DNA from: Sphingobium sp. TCM1
GTDB lineage: Bacteria > Pseudomonadota > Alphaproteobacteria > Sphingomonadales > Sphingomonadaceae
Direction of reading: 5' to 3'
Length of the DNA stretch: 45,357 bases
Assembly: GCF_001650725.1 (NCBI RefSeq)
Contig: NZ_LXVX01000024.1
Span: 1-45,357, forward strand
How positions within the stretch are numbered: position 1 is the stretch's first letter; each line of letters begins with the position of its first letter. Both the position numbers and the translations under genes were made by a program. The notes under the pieces were generated by a model that did no database searches, was not told the DNA's origin, and saw only the letters and a list, made by a program, of their open reading frames with translations. Positions 8,226 to 16,160 of this stretch are shown here, one piece after another.

Positions 8226-9787
8226 TCAAGCGCGATCCGCTGCCCCTCCAGCCAGTTGCGGACCGGTGCGAGCGCGGCTTCGTGCCGCCTCCAGCGACCG
8301 ATGGCGTCGGCGTTGAGCGGGCGACGCACCTGCGCGGCGCTCGGGGTCGCCACCGCCGCCCTGTTTTCATGGAAGGACAGACAGGCCGGGTTCCAGTCGA
8401 GGCCGCAATGCGCCAGCAAGAGCCGCGTCTGGGTCTCCTGCTCCGCCACCAGCGCTTCATAGGATAGTTGCAGCACCCGCCCCGGAAACAGCCGCTCCCA
8501 CATCGCCATCAGCCTATCGAAGCGCGCATAGTAGCGCGCTATGTCCATCAGGTCATAGCTGTAGGCATAGTAAGCGGACTGGCTGGCGAAGAGATTCTTG
8601 TAGTTGCTCCAGACCGTGTCCATCGGATGCCGGCGCAGGCAGAGGATCGTCGCCTTGGGCAGCGCGCTTGCGATATGCCCGACATACAGGAAATTGGCCG
8701 GCAGCTTGTCGATGAAGCGCGCCTTGCCTTCCGGCCGGTGATGGCTGGCCCGCGCCATATAGGCCTGACCCACGGCGCGCGGATCGATCCCCGCGCTGGC
8801 CGCGATCGTCTCCGGGTCTATGACCAGCCGGGACCGTGTGCCCGCGAGTTGCTTCACGGCAAGCGGCATGGCCTGCAACTCGCCGGCCGACCCGACCTGC
8901 GGGTGCGAGGACAGGATGCGGTCGACCAGGGTGGTGCCGGTGCGCGGCATTCCGACGATGAAGATCGGCGCCGGCTCGTCCAGCCCCACTCCTCCGGCCG
9001 CAGACGCACCGTTAGCATATAGCCGCTCGATAGCGTCGAAAATCGCCGCGTCCTGCGCGAAATCATAGCCGATCGCCTGCTTGTGCGCGGCATTGGCGGC
9101 AGACAGGCTGGCGAAGGCTTCGGCGCCGTTGCCCAGATCCTCATGACTCTTGGCCAGTGCATAGCGGATGCGCAGCCGGTCTTCCGGTTTGGTCGCTGCG
9201 GCAAGCGCGGCTTCGAGGCGCGGGACATGGTTCGCCTCCGCCGTCTGCTTCGCCAGGATCGCCAGCGCATAATGGACCCGCGCGTCGCCCGGATCTACCC
9301 GAAGGATCGTCTCATAATGATCCCGCGCCGCCGCGACCCGCCCGGTGAAGCCATAGGCGGCGGCAAGATTGTAGCGATAGCCGAGATTGTCCGGGTCGGC
9401 AGCCACCGCCCCCTCGAAGGGCGTGACCGATGCCTCATGATCGCCCAGCCGGGCCAGCACGCAACCGATCGTGTCGAGCGTCAGCGCGTCCACCGGCGCC
9501 GCGACAAGCGCCGCGCGCGCGGCCTTTCCCGCCTCGCCATCGCGGCGCAGCAGGATCAGCAGCTTCGCATATTGGGCCAGATGTTCCGCCTCCCCGCCCA
9601 ACGCCACGGCCTGCTCCAGCATCGGCAGCGCCTTTGCCACCTGTCCCGCCTCGGCGGCGGCCATGCCCAGCAGGAAGAAGCCGGCGGGCTTGCCCGGCTG
9701 CGTCATGGCCAGCCGTTGCGCCGCCTGCGCGGCGGCGGGCAGATCGCCCCGCGCCAGTGCGGCGCGCGCCGTCGCCTCCAGGCTCAT
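8222..9787 (-). CDS. TPR-repeat sulfotransferase
   Basis: The 521-residue protein has tetratricopeptide-like repeats over about residues 1-230, followed by a PAPS-dependent sulfotransferase domain. The 5'-phosphosulfate loop is GMPRTGTT (about 279-286). FIDKLPANFLYVGHI and the 3'-phosphate motif LRRHPMDTVWSNYKNLFA follow. Such proteins transfer sulfate to carbohydrate, tyrosine or small molecules; the acceptor is unknown here. The ATG at 9787 overlaps the stop of the HupE-like gene (ATGA), so it is the third gene of the ppiC-hupE operon. Confidence 0.9.
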   Translation of the reverse strand: MSLEATARAALARGDLPAAAQAAQRLAMTQPGKPAGFFLLGMAAAEAGQVAKALPMLEQAVALGGEAEHLAQYAKLLILLRRDGEAGKAARAALVAAPVDALTLDTIGCVLARLGDHEASVTPFEGAVAADPDNLGYRYNLAAAYGFTGRVAAARDHYETILRVDPGDARVHYALAILAKQTAEANHVPRLEAALAAATKPEDRLRIRYALAKSHEDLGNGAEAFASLSAANAAHKQAIGYDFAQDAAIFDAIERLYANGASAAGGVGLDEPAPIFIVGMPRTGTTLVDRILSSHPQVGSAGELQAMPLAVKQLAGTRSRLVIDPETIAASAGIDPRAVGQAYMARASHHRPEGKARFIDKLPANFLYVGHIASALPKATILCLRRHPMDTVWSNYKNLFASQSAYYAYSYDLMDIARYYARFDRLMAMWERLFPGRVLQLSYEALVAEQETQTRLLLAHCGLDWNPACLSFHENRAAVATPSAAQVRRPLNADAIGRWRRHEAALAPVRNWLEGQRIALD

Positions 9788-10797
9788 GCGGTTTGCAGGG
9801 TGAAGCCCGCCACCCGCTCGATCACCCAGAAACAGCCGATGATCCCGGCCCCGTAGAGCGCGGCCTGCCGCACCCATTGGTCGCGGTCGAAAATCGCGGC
9901 CAGCTTCATCGCCGACAGCACCAGCGCCACGAAGATCAACTGCCCCAGCTCCACGCCGCCGTTGAAGAACAGCAGTCCCGACAGCCGCTCCTGCGGCGCC
10001 ACGCCCAGTTCCCGCAGCACCGTCGCAAAGCCCAGGCCATGGAGCAGGCCGAAGCCCGCGACGACCGCCAGCTGGCGGCGGCGCTTGTGCGGATCGGCCA
10101 TGTCACCCGGCTGCGCGGCGATCGCTTCCCGCGCCATGAAGGCGATGGAGAGGGCGATGACGGCCTCGACCGGGGGAACCGGCACCTTGACGATGTCGAA
10201 AAAGGCGAGCGCCAGGCTGAGCGAATGGCCTATGGTGAAGGTCGTCACCAGCGCCAGCAGGAGGCGCCCGCGCGCCAGCAGGCAGAGACACAGGACGAAG
10301 GCGAGATGATCCCAGCCGCCCAATATATGGACGATACCCTGCGCCGTATATTCGACGGCGATCTCCGGCAGCGCCCGCGTCCGCGCGGCCGTCTCGCCGA
10401 TCGGCAGCGACAGCGTGTCGCCATCGGGCTGCAACGCCTGCTGCACGCGCGCGCCGGTCGCGGTGGAAAGGAAGGTGCCGCCATCGACTGCCCAGGGCGT
10501 CACGATCGCATCGTCGGCCGCCAGCGCCCGGTCGCAGGCGATGCCGATCGCATAGCGCGTCATCACGGCTTCGGTCAGCTTTTCCCGGCTCGTCTCGCGA
10601 CAGCCATCGGGCAAGCCGAGCGGCTTGTCGCTGGCCAGGACCGACGGGATGGAGGCGCTGAGGTCGAAACTGCCCGGATCGATGCCCGGCTGAATGCTGA
10701 AGTCGCCGACACGGAACACGTCCGCCTGCGCCGGCGCGGCGAAGCCGACCAACGCCGCCAGCACCAGCAGCATATTCAGCAGGACGGGCCGCACCAT
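9784..10797 (-). CDS. HupE/UreJ family membrane protein
   Basis: The 337-residue protein has a signal peptide (MVRPVLLNMLLVLAALVGFA), an extracytoplasmic domain to about residue 150, and a C-terminal HupE/UreJ membrane domain. The membrane part carries the family histidines: GWDHLAFVL, TIGHSLSL and GLLHGLGF, plus FNGGVELGQ. HupE/UreJ proteins are linked to nickel uptake for hydrogenase or urease. A urease cluster lies about 7 kb away, so nickel supply is possible, but here the gene sits in an operon with a foldase and a sulfotransferase, and this long form with an N-terminal domain is not proven to carry nickel. Confidence 0.85.
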   Translation of the reverse strand: MVRPVLLNMLLVLAALVGFAAPAQADVFRVGDFSIQPGIDPGSFDLSASIPSVLASDKPLGLPDGCRETSREKLTEAVMTRYAIGIACDRALAADDAIVTPWAVDGGTFLSTATGARVQQALQPDGDTLSLPIGETAARTRALPEIAVEYTAQGIVHILGGWDHLAFVLCLCLLARGRLLLALVTTFTIGHSLSLALAFFDIVKVPVPPVEAVIALSIAFMAREAIAAQPGDMADPHKRRRQLAVVAGFGLLHGLGFATVLRELGVAPQERLSGLLFFNGGVELGQLIFVALVLSAMKLAAIFDRDQWVRQAALYGAGIIGCFWVIERVAGFTLQTA

Positions 10798-10798
10798 T

Positions 10799-11602
10799 CT
10801 ATTGTTCCACCCGGACGGCGTAGCCCGCTTCCAGCCGCTTCACTTCCTGTTCGACCAGCGCTCCGGTTTCGGCCGCCAGATAGTCCTGCTTCACCTGGTC
10901 GCGCACGTCGGTATAGGGCAGCATGGCGGACGCACCGCGATTGCGCACGCGGGCGAAATGCCAGCCGCGCGTCGATTTGAGCGGGCCGACCCATTGGCCG
11001 GTCGGCGTCTTCCTCAGCACATCGAGAAAGGACTGGCCGAACATGCCGCGCAGCATGGATTCGCCATAGTCGGGCAGATCATGCCCCATCCAGAAATCGT
11101 CGCCCTTCACGGTGCCGCCCGACCGCAGCGTCGCCAGCAACGCGGATTCATTGCCCGGCCGCTGCTCGAAAAAGACATGATCGACCGACAGACGCGGTTC
11201 GGCGCGGTACAGCTCGCGATGGGTGGCGTAATAGCCCATCAGCTGGTCCTCGCTGGGGTCGGCGGGCGCGCCCGCGATCATGAAGCGGACACGGTCGATG
11301 AGCCGCTGCTTCGTGGTCTTGTCGGTCATGTGCATCCCCCGCTCCACCGCTTCGCGGAACAGCAGTTCGTCGGCGACATAATCGTGGATCAGCTTGGCCT
11401 TTGCCTGTGCATCGGGCTTCCTGCCCGCCATCATCTCATAATCGTCGGACAGGCTCTTCTGGACCGAGAGCGGCACGTCGATCGTCTCGCGCCGGGCGGT
11501 CACGGCCCAGTAGAGCGCGAAGATCGCCGCCGCCACGGCGAGAAACACCAGAAACGGATCGCGGTTCGCCAATCCGCGGAGCGGAGTCATCAAACGGCGC
11601 AT
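10799..11602 (-). CDS. Membrane-anchored PpiC-like peptidyl-prolyl isomerase
   Basis: This 267-residue protein has one N-terminal membrane segment (DPFLVFLAVAAAIFALYWAV). The SurA/PpiD-like helical region is followed by a parvulin-like domain (LSVDHVFFEQRPGNES, GQWVGPLKSTRGWHFARVRN). It should assist folding of exported proteins. The ATG at 11602 follows a GGAAG-type site; a TTG one codon earlier is less likely. The stop lies one base before the hupE-like start, so it opens a three-gene operon, and may help fold an exported neighbour or target. Confidence 0.82.
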   Translation of the reverse strand: MRRLMTPLRGLANRDPFLVFLAVAAAIFALYWAVTARRETIDVPLSVQKSLSDDYEMMAGRKPDAQAKAKLIHDYVADELLFREAVERGMHMTDKTTKQRLIDRVRFMIAGAPADPSEDQLMGYYATHRELYRAEPRLSVDHVFFEQRPGNESALLATLRSGGTVKGDDFWMGHDLPDYGESMLRGMFGQSFLDVLRKTPTGQWVGPLKSTRGWHFARVRNRGASAMLPYTDVRDQVKQDYLAAETGALVEQEVKRLEAGYAVRVEQ

Positions 11603-11777
11603 CAACGTTTGCTTCCTTTCACAGCTGCCACACAGGCGGGCCTTCTGGCGGTTATGACGATCCTCCCGGCACCCCCCTCTACGTCAAATGACGCATGGGG
11701 CGACGACCCGAAGTTCACACCGTCGCAGGGCGTTACGCCGACGCATTTCCGCCATTTTCCGGACGCAAGGTCACAGC

Positions 11778-11848
11778 GACGCGCCTGCGACGCGTCTGTG
11801 ACGCGGCACTGACGCACCACCGACGCACCGATCACGCGCCACTGGCGC
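11778..11848. repeat. Helically phased GACGC array, 11-base period
   Basis: GACGC occurs exactly at 11778, 11789, 11800, 11811 and 11822, each 11 bases from the last. One-mismatch copies follow in phase at 11833 (CACGC) and 11844 (GGCGC). The flanking bases of each unit vary, giving the rough consensus NYGACGCRYCN. The period is not a multiple of three, so it is not a coding repeat; it corresponds to about one helical turn, which would place all copies on one face of DNA. It lies about 175 bases upstream of the ppiC-like start. Function unknown. Confidence 0.75.
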
Positions 11849-12017
11849 GACAAGGCGGCGACAGGCGCGGGCGGAGGCAGGGCGGCGGACGGGTCCATCT
11901 GAGAGGATAGACCAGAGAAAATCCTACATTGGAAGGGCGGGATTTGAAGGGGAGATCGGTCAACGGCGGTAGCTGGCAGGGGTGGTCCGGAACCTGTCGG
12001 CTCTCAAACTATCCTCA

Positions 12018-12049
12018 CCGTCATTGCTTCGCTACGCTCGCGATGACGG
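12018..12049. repeat. Palindromic intergenic element
   Basis: The 32 bases start CCGTCATTGC and end CGATGACGG, with TTCGCTACGCTC between. The arms CCGTCAT/ATGACGG pair perfectly, and the inner GC/GC extends the stem. The GTCATTGCGAGCGTAGCGAAG-like word is a widespread intergenic palindrome in bacterial genomes. I see one copy in this window. Confidence 0.6.
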
Positions 12050-12112
12050 AAAGGGGTGGAAAGCGGATAGGCAGCTTTCGAGGATAGACCTCATGATAGC
12101 CGCCAGATTATT

Positions 12113-12454
12113 TCAGCTATCACCTTTTCCACTGTGCGGTTGTTTCTGTCGCAGACGACTGCGTTGCGCTATTTTTTCTGACCTCTTTGTCGAGAATGCG
12201 CCTGTTCCCCTTAGCCGCCGCCCTTCGATCCACATTGTCGCGCAAAAAAATGCCAAGCAGCCAACCACAATAATGGTGGTTTGAAGCCAAGTGGGTGCCG
12301 GGATTGATGCCAGCCCGCAAGAAATCAGCAAAGGTAGAAATGCTATAAGTCGATGAGTTAGCGTTTGACTGCCAGTCCAATCAACTTTGATCCATTCACG
12401 GTCAATTATCTTTCGGATGAGGGCGAAGATGCTCATGACCAAGCCATAAGGCAT
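12113..12454 (-). CDS. Small hypothetical membrane protein
   Basis: The roughly 113-residue protein has a charged N-terminus (MPYGLVMSIFALIRKIIDRE) and two hydrophobic segments: about LIAFLPLLISCGLASIPA and TTIIVVGCLAFFCATMWI. A basic tail ends in QKQPHSGKGDS. I do not recognise a family. Base composition and codon use are less GC-rich than the neighbours, which hints at transfer. Start choice is uncertain: ATG at 12454 or 12436, or TTG at 12472. It is downstream of the hydroxylase operon on the same strand. Confidence 0.5.
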   Translation of the reverse strand: MPYGLVMSIFALIRKIIDREWIKVDWTGSQTLTHRLIAFLPLLISCGLASIPAPTWLQTTIIVVGCLAFFCATMWIEGRRLRGTGAFSTKRSEKIAQRSRLRQKQPHSGKGDS

Positions 12455-12541
12455 TCCCCAATGGATTTGCAAATGACGGGCTTTGAGGTAAGTCCATGCC
12501 CGGGCTTAATGACCACAAATGGTCGCTTCTCCCCAGCCCGC

Positions 12542-14725
12542 CTACGCCAACATGTCCGCGGTGATCGGCAGGGTGCGGATGCGTTTTCCGGTGGCGGCGT
12601 GGATGGCGTTGACCAGGGCGGGGATGACCGGCGGCAGAGCGGGTTCGCCAAGGCCGGTGGGCGGATAGGCGGTCTTCACGAACTCGACGATGATCTGCGG
12701 CGCGTCGTTGATGCGCAGATAGGGATGGGTGTCGTAATTGGCCTGTTCCACCGCGCCGCCGACCTGGGTGATCTGCTGCCCGGCCAGCGCCTGGCCCAGC
12801 CCCTCGATCACCGAACCCTGCGCCTGGTGCAGGGCGTTGATGGGGTTGATGATCTGGCTGCCGACATCTCCCGCGACCCAGACGGTCTTGACCCTGGGGC
12901 TGCCGTCCACAATCGCGACCTCCACCACTTCGGCGAAATAGCCCATATGGCTGTAGTAGAAGGCGAAACCCTTGCCGGTCCCCTTGGGCAGCGCCTTGCG
13001 GTTCGCCCAGCCGCTCATGGCGACGGCCTTCTCGATCACGCCCTTTGCGCGGGCAGTGACGAAGGGCGGGGCGTTGGGGCCGCGCGGCAGTTCCTTCGGA
13101 TCGCCGAGCAGGTCCAGCATCAAAGTCGGCAAGTCCTTGCCCGCCGCCTGCGCGACTTCGTCCAGGAAAGCCTGCGTGACGAAGGCGAGCGCGTTGGAGC
13201 CGGGCGCGCGCAGCCAGCCGGTCGGCATGTTGGTGGCAAGGAAACTCTGTTCCAGCAGCACATGGTCGATCAGCCCGGCGGGCAGTTCGCTGGCGGGCAT
13301 TTCCGCCGATCGGAGCGGCTTGCCGTCCTTGCCGAAGGTGATGAAATGATCGTGGAAGGCGGTCAGATTGCCGCCCTTGTCGAGTCCGGCGCGCATGCCG
13401 TGCCACCCGGCGGGGCGGTAGAAATCGCGCTGGATGTCCTGCTGCCGGGTCCAGAGCAGCTTCACCGGCACGCCCGGCACCTGCGCCGCGATCACGGCGG
13501 CCTGCACCATATAGTCGTTCATCAGGCGCCGGCCGAAGCCGCCGCCGATGCGGGTGAAGTTGATGCGGATCTTCTCCGGCGGCAGGTTCAGCGCCTTGGC
13601 CACGAGCGCGCGGCCGCTTTCGGGGTTTTGCGTCGGCGCCCAGATTTCGATCGCGCCGTCCTTGAACAAAGCCGTGCAGTTCTGCGGCTCCAGCGTGCCA
13701 TGGGCGAGGAAGGGATAGGCATAATCGGCCGTCACCGTCTTGGCGGCGGCGGCAAAGGCGGTCGCGACATCGCCGGTGCGGACGATGTCGCCGTCGGCCT
13801 TGCGCTTGCGCCTTTCGGCGGCCTGCGCGGCATAGCTTTCGGTCGAGAAGCTGCTGACGGCGCTCATGTCCCAATCGACCTTGAGCGTCTCGCGCGCCTG
13901 GTTGGCGCTCCACCAGCTTCTGGAGAGGATGGCGACGCCGTCATGGCCGGACTCCGGCGTGCCGTCGCCCTTGACGGTCAGCACATGGGCGATGCCGGGC
14001 AACGCCTTCACCGCGTCCAGATTGGCGGATTTGAACGTGCCGCCATGGGCCGGGCAGGTTTCCAGCACGGCGTAGAGCATGTCTGGCAGCGTGAAATCGA
14101 TGCCGAACAGCGGCTTGCCCGCGACGATGGCGGGGGTGTCGACCCCGCCGACCGACTGGCCGATGATGCGGAAGGCGGCGGGGTCTTTGAGCGTCAGCGT
14201 CGCCGGATCGGGCGCGGGCAGCTTCGCCGCCGCCGCCGCGAGCGAGGCATAGGTCGCCGACTTGCCCGATGCGGGGTCCGTCACCTTGCCGCCGCCGGTC
14301 CTGAGCGTGTCGGGCGCGACGCCCCAGCCTTGCGCGGCGGCGGCGACCAGCATCGCGCGCGCCGCCGCACCCGCCTGCCGCGTGGGCAGCCATTCGCGCG
14401 GTGTGGTGCGGCTGCCGCCCGCGCTCTGGCCGCCAAAAATCTTTGCATCGGCATGGGTCTGCTCGATCGTCACCTGGCTCCAGTCGACGTCCAGTTCCTC
14501 GGCGATCATCATGGGCAGCATGGTCTTCGCCCCCTGCCCGATCTCCGCATTCTTCGCGCCGATGATGACGCGATTGTCGGGCAGGATGCGGATGAAGGCG
14601 GTGAGGATGACGGGCGTGCCGTCGGCCGCCTGCGCTACGGCCAAATTGAGGTCGAACAGCAGCCCGCCCCCGGCCAGCAGCGAGGCGGAGATGAAGCCCC
14701 GGCGGGACAGAGTGGCGGCGCTCAT
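12542..14725 (-). CDS. Molybdopterin-binding large subunit of an IorB-type hydroxylase, Tat-exported
   Basis: The 727-residue protein starts [20 protein letters not shown], a twin-arginine signal with SRRGFIS, so it is exported folded to the periplasm. It has the two-part aldehyde-oxidase/xanthine-dehydrogenase fold with IorB-type motifs: [32 protein letters not shown], and [20 protein letters not shown]. IorB-type enzymes hold molybdopterin cytosine dinucleotide and hydroxylate N-heterocycles or oxidise aldehydes, with electrons leaving through the FeS subunit. The start overlaps the stop of that subunit's gene (ATGA). No FAD or cytochrome subunit is adjacent. Substrate unknown. Confidence 0.93.
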   Translation of the reverse strand: MSAATLSRRGFISASLLAGGGLLFDLNLAVAQAADGTPVILTAFIRILPDNRVIIGAKNAEIGQGAKTMLPMMIAEELDVDWSQVTIEQTHADAKIFGGQSAGGSRTTPREWLPTRQAGAAARAMLVAAAAQGWGVAPDTLRTGGGKVTDPASGKSATYASLAAAAAKLPAPDPATLTLKDPAAFRIIGQSVGGVDTPAIVAGKPLFGIDFTLPDMLYAVLETCPAHGGTFKSANLDAVKALPGIAHVLTVKGDGTPESGHDGVAILSRSWWSANQARETLKVDWDMSAVSSFSTESYAAQAAERRKRKADGDIVRTGDVATAFAAAAKTVTADYAYPFLAHGTLEPQNCTALFKDGAIEIWAPTQNPESGRALVAKALNLPPEKIRINFTRIGGGFGRRLMNDYMVQAAVIAAQVPGVPVKLLWTRQQDIQRDFYRPAGWHGMRAGLDKGGNLTAFHDHFITFGKDGKPLRSAEMPASELPAGLIDHVLLEQSFLATNMPTGWLRAPGSNALAFVTQAFLDEVAQAAGKDLPTLMLDLLGDPKELPRGPNAPPFVTARAKGVIEKAVAMSGWANRKALPKGTGKGFAFYYSHMGYFAEVVEVAIVDGSPRVKTVWVAGDVGSQIINPINALHQAQGSVIEGLGQALAGQQITQVGGAVEQANYDTHPYLRINDAPQIIVEFVKTAYPPTGLGEPALPPVIPALVNAIHAATGKRIRTLPITADMLA

Positions 14726-15192
14726 GCTTTTGCCTCCACGATGCCGGCAGCGTCCTTGATCGCCGCGCGGATGCGGACATAGGTGGAGCAACGGCACAGA
14801 TTGCCCATCATCGCCGCGTCGATCTCCTCGTCGCTGGGCTTTGGCGTGGTGGCGAGCAGCGCAGTGGCGCTCATGATCTGGCCGGCCTGGCAATAGCCGC
14901 ATTGCGGCACGTCATGCCTGATCCAGGCGGCGGCGATGCGCTTGCCCGCGTCCCCCGTCTGCACGCCCTCGATCGTGGTAATCGCCTTGCCCGCGACATC
15001 GCCCAGCGGCGTCTGGCAGGATCGCACCGCTTCCCCGCCGACATGCACGGTGCAGGCGCCGCACAGGCCCGCGCCGCAGCCGAACTTGGTGCCGACCATG
15101 GCGAGATCCTCGCGCAGCACCCACAGCAACGGCTTGGCCGGATCCCCCTCGACCTGCCGCCTCTCGCCATTCACCGTAAAGCTGACGCTCAT
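14722..15192 (-). CDS. (2Fe-2S) small subunit of the IorAB-type hydroxylase
   Basis: The 156-residue protein is the electron-transfer partner of the molybdopterin subunit. The plant-ferredoxin-type cluster ligands are in [16 protein letters not shown] with the following RSC. The second cluster's are in [11 protein letters not shown] and [13 protein letters not shown]. Length and order match IorA/CoxS-type subunits. It has no signal peptide, so it probably rides out with the Tat-tagged large subunit. It is the first gene of a translationally coupled pair, 62 bases after the MauD-like gene on the same strand. Confidence 0.95.
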   Translation of the reverse strand: MSVSFTVNGERRQVEGDPAKPLLWVLREDLAMVGTKFGCGAGLCGACTVHVGGEAVRSCQTPLGDVAGKAITTIEGVQTGDAGKRIAAAWIRHDVPQCGYCQAGQIMSATALLATTPKPSDEEIDAAMMGNLCRCSTYVRIRAAIKDAAGIVEAKA

Positions 15193-15254
15193 GTCGCTAC
15201 CCCGTTACTGATGCCTTCATTAGATGCCGATCCGCATCCTCCTGTCCAGCAGGT

Positions 15255-15827
15255 TCAGGACAGGATCGGAATCTTGTCGTCCGCCTCGTTCTCCTGCGGC
15301 TGGACATGGACCAGCAGCGCATCGAGCTGCTCGCGCGCCTCCACCACCCCGCGCGCGAGCAGCCGCCCGCGCGCGTCGATCAGCGCGGCGGACGGACGGT
15401 CCCCCGCGCGATAATCGCCGAGCACGTCCGCGTTCAGGATGATGTCGGTGTCACGGATGCGATGCTGGCGCAGCAGATCGCCATAATCCTCGGCCCGCCC
15501 TTCGCCAAGGAACAGCAGTCGCAGCTGCTTGCGATCGGTCAGCGCCAGCGCGTCGCGGATGGCGGACCGGCTCGCCGCGCAACCGGGGCGGATGAACAGC
15601 AGCAGCATCGCCCGCCCGTCGGCGCTCGGCCCGCCGATCGTCAGCATGTCTCCGGCCAGCGTCGGCGCACTGACCACCGGGGCCGCGCCTGCCGTCATGG
15701 GGAGGCCGCGCGCGGCCGCAGCTCCGCCGCGATCCTGCAACAGGCGCACCTGCCGCGCCAGCGCGACCACCGCAACGGCCAGCAGGATGACGATGATCCA
15801 GAGAAGGAAAAGCGATGCGATCAGCAC
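15255..15827 (-). CDS. MauD-like membrane-anchored thioredoxin-fold protein
   Basis: The 190-residue product starts at a GTG (15827), since no in-frame ATG is near. It begins with a membrane helix (VLIASLFLLWIIVILLAVAV) and ALARQVRLLQDRG, the typical head of methylamine-utilisation protein MauD. A thioredoxin fold follows (MLLLFIRPGCAASRSAIRDA). The active-site region is GCAAS, one Cys followed by Ser, where MauD proteins usually have two Cys, so ordinary disulfide exchange is unlikely. No mauE or amine dehydrogenase is adjacent. Its place upstream of iorA suggests a role in maturing or supplying the exported molybdo-enzyme. Confidence 0.72.
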   Translation of the reverse strand: MLIASLFLLWIIVILLAVAVVALARQVRLLQDRGGAAAARGLPMTAGAAPVVSAPTLAGDMLTIGGPSADGRAMLLLFIRPGCAASRSAIRDALALTDRKQLRLLFLGEGRAEDYGDLLRQHRIRDTDIILNADVLGDYRAGDRPSAALIDARGRLLARGVVEAREQLDALLVHVQPQENEADDKIPILS

Positions 15828-16160
15828 GTATGGCCAAAGCCTTTGACAGGGGATCCAGATGCCCGACCATCGCGCTAACCCGCCCGGCGATCCCGCTCGA
15901 TAGGGCGTTTGACGTAGGGCGCCGCGCGCCCCGGCCGCTATGTCGGAACCAGGGTCGTTCGCAGGATCCTCTCGGGCGGCGCAGGCCGCCCCGCAGCAAG
16001 CGCGCAAAACACCTCTCCCATGGCGCTTGCTCCGGCCCGGACTCCCCGGTGAGTCCGGGCCGTTGCCGGGAGCTACGTCAATCGCCCCATGTGCCGCATT
16101 GCCCTCCGCCTCTAGCTTTCGGGACGAATGTCCGAATTTAGGGGAACAGAAGGCATGAGG
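15828..16160. other. Divergent intergenic region between redoxin and ureohydrolase genes
   Basis: This region must hold the promoters for both directions. I see no reliable -35/-10 pair and no gene. Its main structure is the hairpin at 16033-16062. I looked for a guanidine-type riboswitch and could not identify one by eye. Confidence 0.5.
16033..16062. repeat. Perfect 11-base inverted repeat in the divergent region
   Basis: CGGCCCGGACT (16033-16043) is followed by an 8-base loop and AGTCCGGGCCG (16052-16062). It lies about 100 bases upstream of the ureohydrolase start. With no T run after it, it is not a classic terminator; it could be an operator or an mRNA leader hairpin. Confidence 0.6.

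Larger units (their letters stand above)
11603..12112. other. Gene-poor upstream region of the ppiC-hupE operon
   Basis: I see no convincing gene here. The reverse-strand open frame at 11602-11898 has no ribosome binding site and no protein-like composition. The stretch holds two notable elements, listed separately: an 11-base-period GACGC array at 11778-11848 and a 32-base palindrome at 12018-12049. Confidence 0.6.

Noticed and set aside
9430..10980. 516-codon forward open frame over the sulfotransferase and hupE genes
   Set aside because: Antisense to two genes with recognisable motifs; no domain, very high Arg/Pro content.
11602..11898. 98-codon reverse open frame upstream of ppiC
   Set aside because: It covers the 11-base-period array, whose period is not a multiple of three, and lacks a start signal.
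12365..14782. 805-codon forward open frame opposite the molybdopterin subunit gene
   Set aside because: It lies antisense to a well-supported gene and its length comes from GC-rich third positions. The product has no domain-like sequence.
16033..16062. Rho-independent terminator
   Set aside because: The stem is perfect but no T run follows, and it stands between divergent genes where no transcript should end.
15828..16160. Guanidine riboswitch upstream of the ureohydrolase
   Set aside because: I could not identify a conserved guanidine-class core by eye; a covariance-model search (Infernal with the Rfam guanidine families) would decide.
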